From NCBI GenBank assembly GCA_018897875.1, contig JAHIKF010000487.1:1-6922 (forward strand): 6,922 nt of DNA, read 5' to 3'. The DNA is from Pseudomonadota bacterium. GTDB taxonomy: Bacteria; Desulfobacterota; Desulfobaccia; Desulfobaccales; 0-14-0-80-60-11. The translations under genes were made by a program, and so were the position numbers. How positions within the stretch are numbered: position 1 is the stretch's first letter; each line of letters begins with the position of its first letter. This document shows, in pieces, positions 4,559-6,922 of this stretch. Under the pieces are notes generated by a model. The model saw only the letters and a list, made by a program, of their open reading frames with translations, made no database searches and had not been told where the DNA came from.

Positions 4559-6700
4559 ATGGCAACTCTTCAGGGCACGATCGATACCGTCACTTTTGCC
4601 CGTGACGGTTTCCTGATTGCCCGGCTGATAGGCGGAGAAACCATCATCGGCAACTGCACTGACCCCGTTGGCGGCCAGCAATATGAGTTCCGGGGGCAAT
4701 GGACCGACCACCCCAAGTTTGGCCGTCAATTCCGATTCGACCATTACAAGGTTGAACTCCCCCACGATACCGACGGCATCCGCCGTTACATCACCAGGGC
4801 CAAGTGGTTGGGGCCCAAAACGGCCAGACAGATGGTTGGGGCCTTTGGCGAGGCCACCCTGGAGGTCTTGAAAAACGATCCCCACAGGGTGGCCGAGACC
4901 ATCTCCGGCATAACGCTGCACCGTGCTCAGGAAATCTCCAAAATCCTCCAAGACCAGGCGGAAATGGAAGCCACCATCATCGATCTGGAAACCCTCCTGG
5001 GTGGCCACCGCGTTCCCAAGCAGACCATCCCGGTCCTGGTGAAACAGTTCGGCGCCGACGCCCCGGCCAGGATTCGCCGGGATCCTTATCTCTTGACGGA
5101 CCTCCGGGGCATCGGGTTCATCAGCGCGGACCGGGTGGCCATGGGGATCGGCTTTGATCGCCAGGGCCGGGCCCGGCTCAAGGCCGCCATCTTACACATA
5201 CTGCGAGATATGGCCGACACCCGGGGCCACACCTGCCTGCCCCTGGATAAGCTTGAAGACTGCCTGCAAAAGCTCATCGGTCTACCTTCCGGCGGGGTGG
5301 CCCTGGAGCTCTCCCAAACCGGCCATGTCACCCTGCAGGACGAGATGATCGCCCTGGAGGATCTGGCCCGGGATGAGAAATACGTGGCCGGCTCGGTGCA
5401 GATGCTCCTGGGGGCCGACATCCCGGTGGGTTTCAAACTATTGGTCGATGGATTGGCCGATGACCAGCAAGCCGCGGTCCGCCAGGTGCTGGATCACCAG
5501 GTGTTCATCCTCACCGGGGGGCCGGGCACTGGCAAGACCTTTACCCTGAGGCGGATCGTCGACGGTTTCGCCGCCCAGGGCTATCGCATTCTCCTGGCCG
5601 CCCCCACCGGCAAGGCCGCCAAGCGGATGAGCGAGATGAGCGGCCGGGAGGCCTCTACCATTCACCGGATGCTGGGACCAGAGCCGTATGAGGAAAATGG
5701 TGAGCTCAGGTTTGGTTTTCAATATGGAGCAATCTCCCCTTTGCCGGCTGACCTGGTGGTGGTGGATGAATTTTCCATGGTGGACGTCTCCCTGGCCGCC
5801 AGTCTTTTCCGGGCCATTGCCCCGGGGACTAGGTTGCTGATCGTCGGTGACCACTATCAGCTGCCATCCGTGGGTCCCGGATCGGTACTCCGAGATCTCC
5901 TGGCGGCCGGCGTCCCCGCCTATGAACTCACCGAGATCAAACGCAACACCGGCGACATCGTTCTGGCCTGCCATGCCATCAAAGCGGGCCAGCCGGTTAT
6001 GCCTTCGTTGCAGTTGGTTCCGGAGGAGGGCTTGAACTTCCGTCACCTTGAGGTCTCGGACCCCTACCAGATACAAGAGATCATCCGGGAGCTCGTCACC
6101 GTGCGGATGCCCCAGCGGGGGTACGACCCCGTCTGGGACGTCCAGGTTATCTCCCCGATGAACGAAAAGACCCTGCTCTCTTGCCTGCATATCAACGAGA
6201 TGCTGCAAGCTGCGCTCAACCCCATGGGTAAGGAAGTTAAGGGCACTCCTTTCCGGCTGGGCGACAAGGTGATCCAACGCAAGAACGAAACCATCGGGGA
6301 AGTGTTCGTGGTCAATGGCGACCAAGGCACCCTGACCTTTTACGACGACCAGGAAAAAAGGGACCGGTTTGGCGTCCAACCGCCCACCTTCAAACTCCAT
6401 GTCGAATTTCAAGATCCCGAGCGACAGACTCATATCCCGGTGAAGGACCACCATCTGGCCCTGGCTTACTGCCTGACCGTCCACAAAATGCAAGGCAGCG
6501 AGGCCCCGGTGATCATCATCCCGGTGCACAATTCCTTCGGCGCCTTCTTCAACCGCGAGCTCATCTACACCGGCATCAGTCGGGCCCGGGAAATCTGCAT
6601 CACCGTAGGTCAATGGGGGGCACTGGAAGCGGCCGTGGACCGGGTAGGGAATAATCGGCGCATCACCAGGTTAGCCAAGATAATCACGGGCACCAAATGA
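4559..6700 (+). CDS. recD2: RecD2-like superfamily 1B 5'-3' DNA helicase
   Basis: 713 residues from ATG 4559, chosen because GAGGT (4549-4553) precedes it and family members begin with an LQGTI-type strand; GTG 4493 would add 22 unrelated residues. The N-terminal OB-like domain starts at ATLQGTID. Helix-hairpin-helix repeats follow (about 75-200), including ITLHRAQEI (118-126) and DLRGIGFISADRVA (181-194). The motor has Walker A GGPGTGKT (320-327), motif Ia LAAPTGKAAKRMSE (346-359), Walker B VVVDEFSMVD (400-409), motif III GDHYQLPSVGPG (430-441), motif IV LTEIKRN (457-463), motif V YCLTVHKMQGSE (637-648) and motif VI YTGISRARE (670-678). All catalytic residues are present and the length suits stand-alone RecD2 rather than the RecBCD subunit. 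RecD2 unwinds 5'-3' on ssDNA-tailed duplexes. Beside a Sak4 ATPase and a DUF669 protein it probably acts in phage recombination or replication. It ends the operon with an ATGA overlap to a tiny gene. Confidence 0.95.
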   Translation: MATLQGTIDTVTFARDGFLIARLIGGETIIGNCTDPVGGQQYEFRGQWTDHPKFGRQFRFDHYKVELPHDTDGIRRYITRAKWLGPKTARQMVGAFGEATLEVLKNDPHRVAETISGITLHRAQEISKILQDQAEMEATIIDLETLLGGHRVPKQTIPVLVKQFGADAPARIRRDPYLLTDLRGIGFISADRVAMGIGFDRQGRARLKAAILHILRDMADTRGHTCLPLDKLEDCLQKLIGLPSGGVALELSQTGHVTLQDEMIALEDLARDEKYVAGSVQMLLGADIPVGFKLLVDGLADDQQAAVRQVLDHQVFILTGGPGTGKTFTLRRIVDGFAAQGYRILLAAPTGKAAKRMSEMSGREASTIHRMLGPEPYEENGELRFGFQYGAISPLPADLVVVDEFSMVDVSLAASLFRAIAPGTRLLIVGDHYQLPSVGPGSVLRDLLAAGVPAYELTEIKRNTGDIVLACHAIKAGQPVMPSLQLVPEEGLNFRHLEVSDPYQIQEIIRELVTVRMPQRGYDPVWDVQVISPMNEKTLLSCLHINEMLQAALNPMGKEVKGTPFRLGDKVIQRKNETIGEVFVVNGDQGTLTFYDDQEKRDRFGVQPPTFKLHVEFQDPERQTHIPVKDHHLALAYCLTVHKMQGSEAPVIIIPVHNSFGAFFNRELIYTGISRAREICITVGQWGALEAAVDRVGNNRRITRLAKIITGTK

Positions 6701-6771
6701 AGATCACCTTGGATGAACGAGTATGTCCGGGTTGCCCCCGGCCGGACTATGAAAGCGATGCCGCGCAATAA
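6697..6771 (+). CDS. Tiny Cys-pair peptide overlapping the helicase stop, possibly truncated
   Basis: ATG 6697 overlaps the helicase stop codon (ATGA), a common mark of translational coupling in this type of operon. It gives 24 residues, MKITLDERVCPGCPRPDYES and four more, before TAA. The CPGC pair resembles one half of a zinc knuckle; a second Cys/His pair is missing, so it may be the stub of a longer zinc-binding protein cut by the sequence that follows. It could also be a chance open frame. Confidence 0.35.
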   Translation: MKITLDERVCPGCPRPDYESDAAQ

Positions 6772-6805
6772 TACCTGATGTCGTACTTGATCACAGGGTT
6801 AAAAA

Positions 6806-6922
6806 TTAGGCTTGTGAGATCCAGGCGATATCTGGTTGGAGCCCCTTGAAGTAACAGGTCATCGCCTCCACTAGGACCGGAAAGGTCTGACGGCCCCGCA
6901 CGCGACAGGTTTGGCGCAAAGA
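6806..6922 (-). CDS. 3' end of an opposite-strand gene, possibly a transposase
   Basis: Reading leftward from the window edge, 38 codons are open and end at TAA (6806-6808). The piece has SLRQTCRVRGRQTF, then PVLVEAMTCYFKG and the end LQPDIAWISQA. GC-ending codons and a helical, basic C-terminal look suggest real coding. The style recalls C-termini of IS-encoded transposases, but I cannot name the family and there is too little sequence to see catalytic residues. The change of strand after a long co-directional operon supports a module boundary or an insertion. No inverted repeat can be confirmed, as the other end lies outside. Confidence 0.45.
   Translation of the reverse strand, partial: SLRQTCRVRGRQTFPVLVEAMTCYFKGLQPDIAWISQA

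Noticed and set aside
5438..6613. 391-codon open frame on the minus strand opposite the helicase
   Set aside because: It lies wholly antisense to the helicase motor with all its motifs. The length is a by-product of GC-ending codons, and there is no ribosome binding site or recognisable protein pattern.

Overview
The window looks like the immunity and early region of a temperate phage or prophage, or of a closely related integrative element. It is GC-rich with strongly GC-ending codons. Protein content and style (LexA/CI-type repressor, YdaS/Cro-like partner, RecD2-type helicase) fit a Gram-negative host, possibly in the Desulfobacterota/deltaproteobacterial range. The host is an inference from style; no host marker gene is present.

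Left arm, minus strand (1-1338): a 65-aa Cro/YdaS-like repressor, then a small ERCC4-fold nuclease, then a Bro-N domain protein cut by the window start. Centre (1339-1434): a compact divergent control region with two back-to-back sigma70-type promoters. Each has a TTGACA box and a 17-bp spacer, and each places its predicted transcription start at or next to the start codon of its gene. Centre-right, plus strand: a 249-aa CI-like repressor with an S24 autoprotease domain (1435-2184), closed by a textbook terminator with a TTCG loop (2299-2320). A second control region (2321-2534) follows, with repeated GTCTTAT boxes around a near-consensus promoter and a structured leader of about 95 nt.

Right arm, plus strand (2535-6771): a tightly packed early operon encoding a 47-aa single-span membrane protein, a Sak4/AAA_24-type recombination ATPase with an unusual N-terminal extension, a DUF669-type putative ssDNA-binding protein, a RecD2-like 5'-3' helicase, and a 24-residue Cys-pair peptide overlapping the helicase stop codon. 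The window ends in the 3' part of an opposite-strand gene that may be a transposase (6806-6922).

The topology mirrors the lambda immunity region: a Cro-like gene on one side, CI on the other, a terminator beyond CI, then a pL-like operator/promoter reading in the same direction as CI into recombination genes. In the expected lysogenic state the S24 repressor would silence both early promoters. After DNA damage, self-cleavage would release the leftward arm (Cro, ERCC4 nuclease, Bro-N) and the rightward arm (annealase/ATPase, ssDNA-binding protein, helicase). No lambda-exo, YqaJ or RecE type exonuclease is seen, so RecD2 (and perhaps the ERCC4 nuclease) may supply DNA-end processing for this recombination set.
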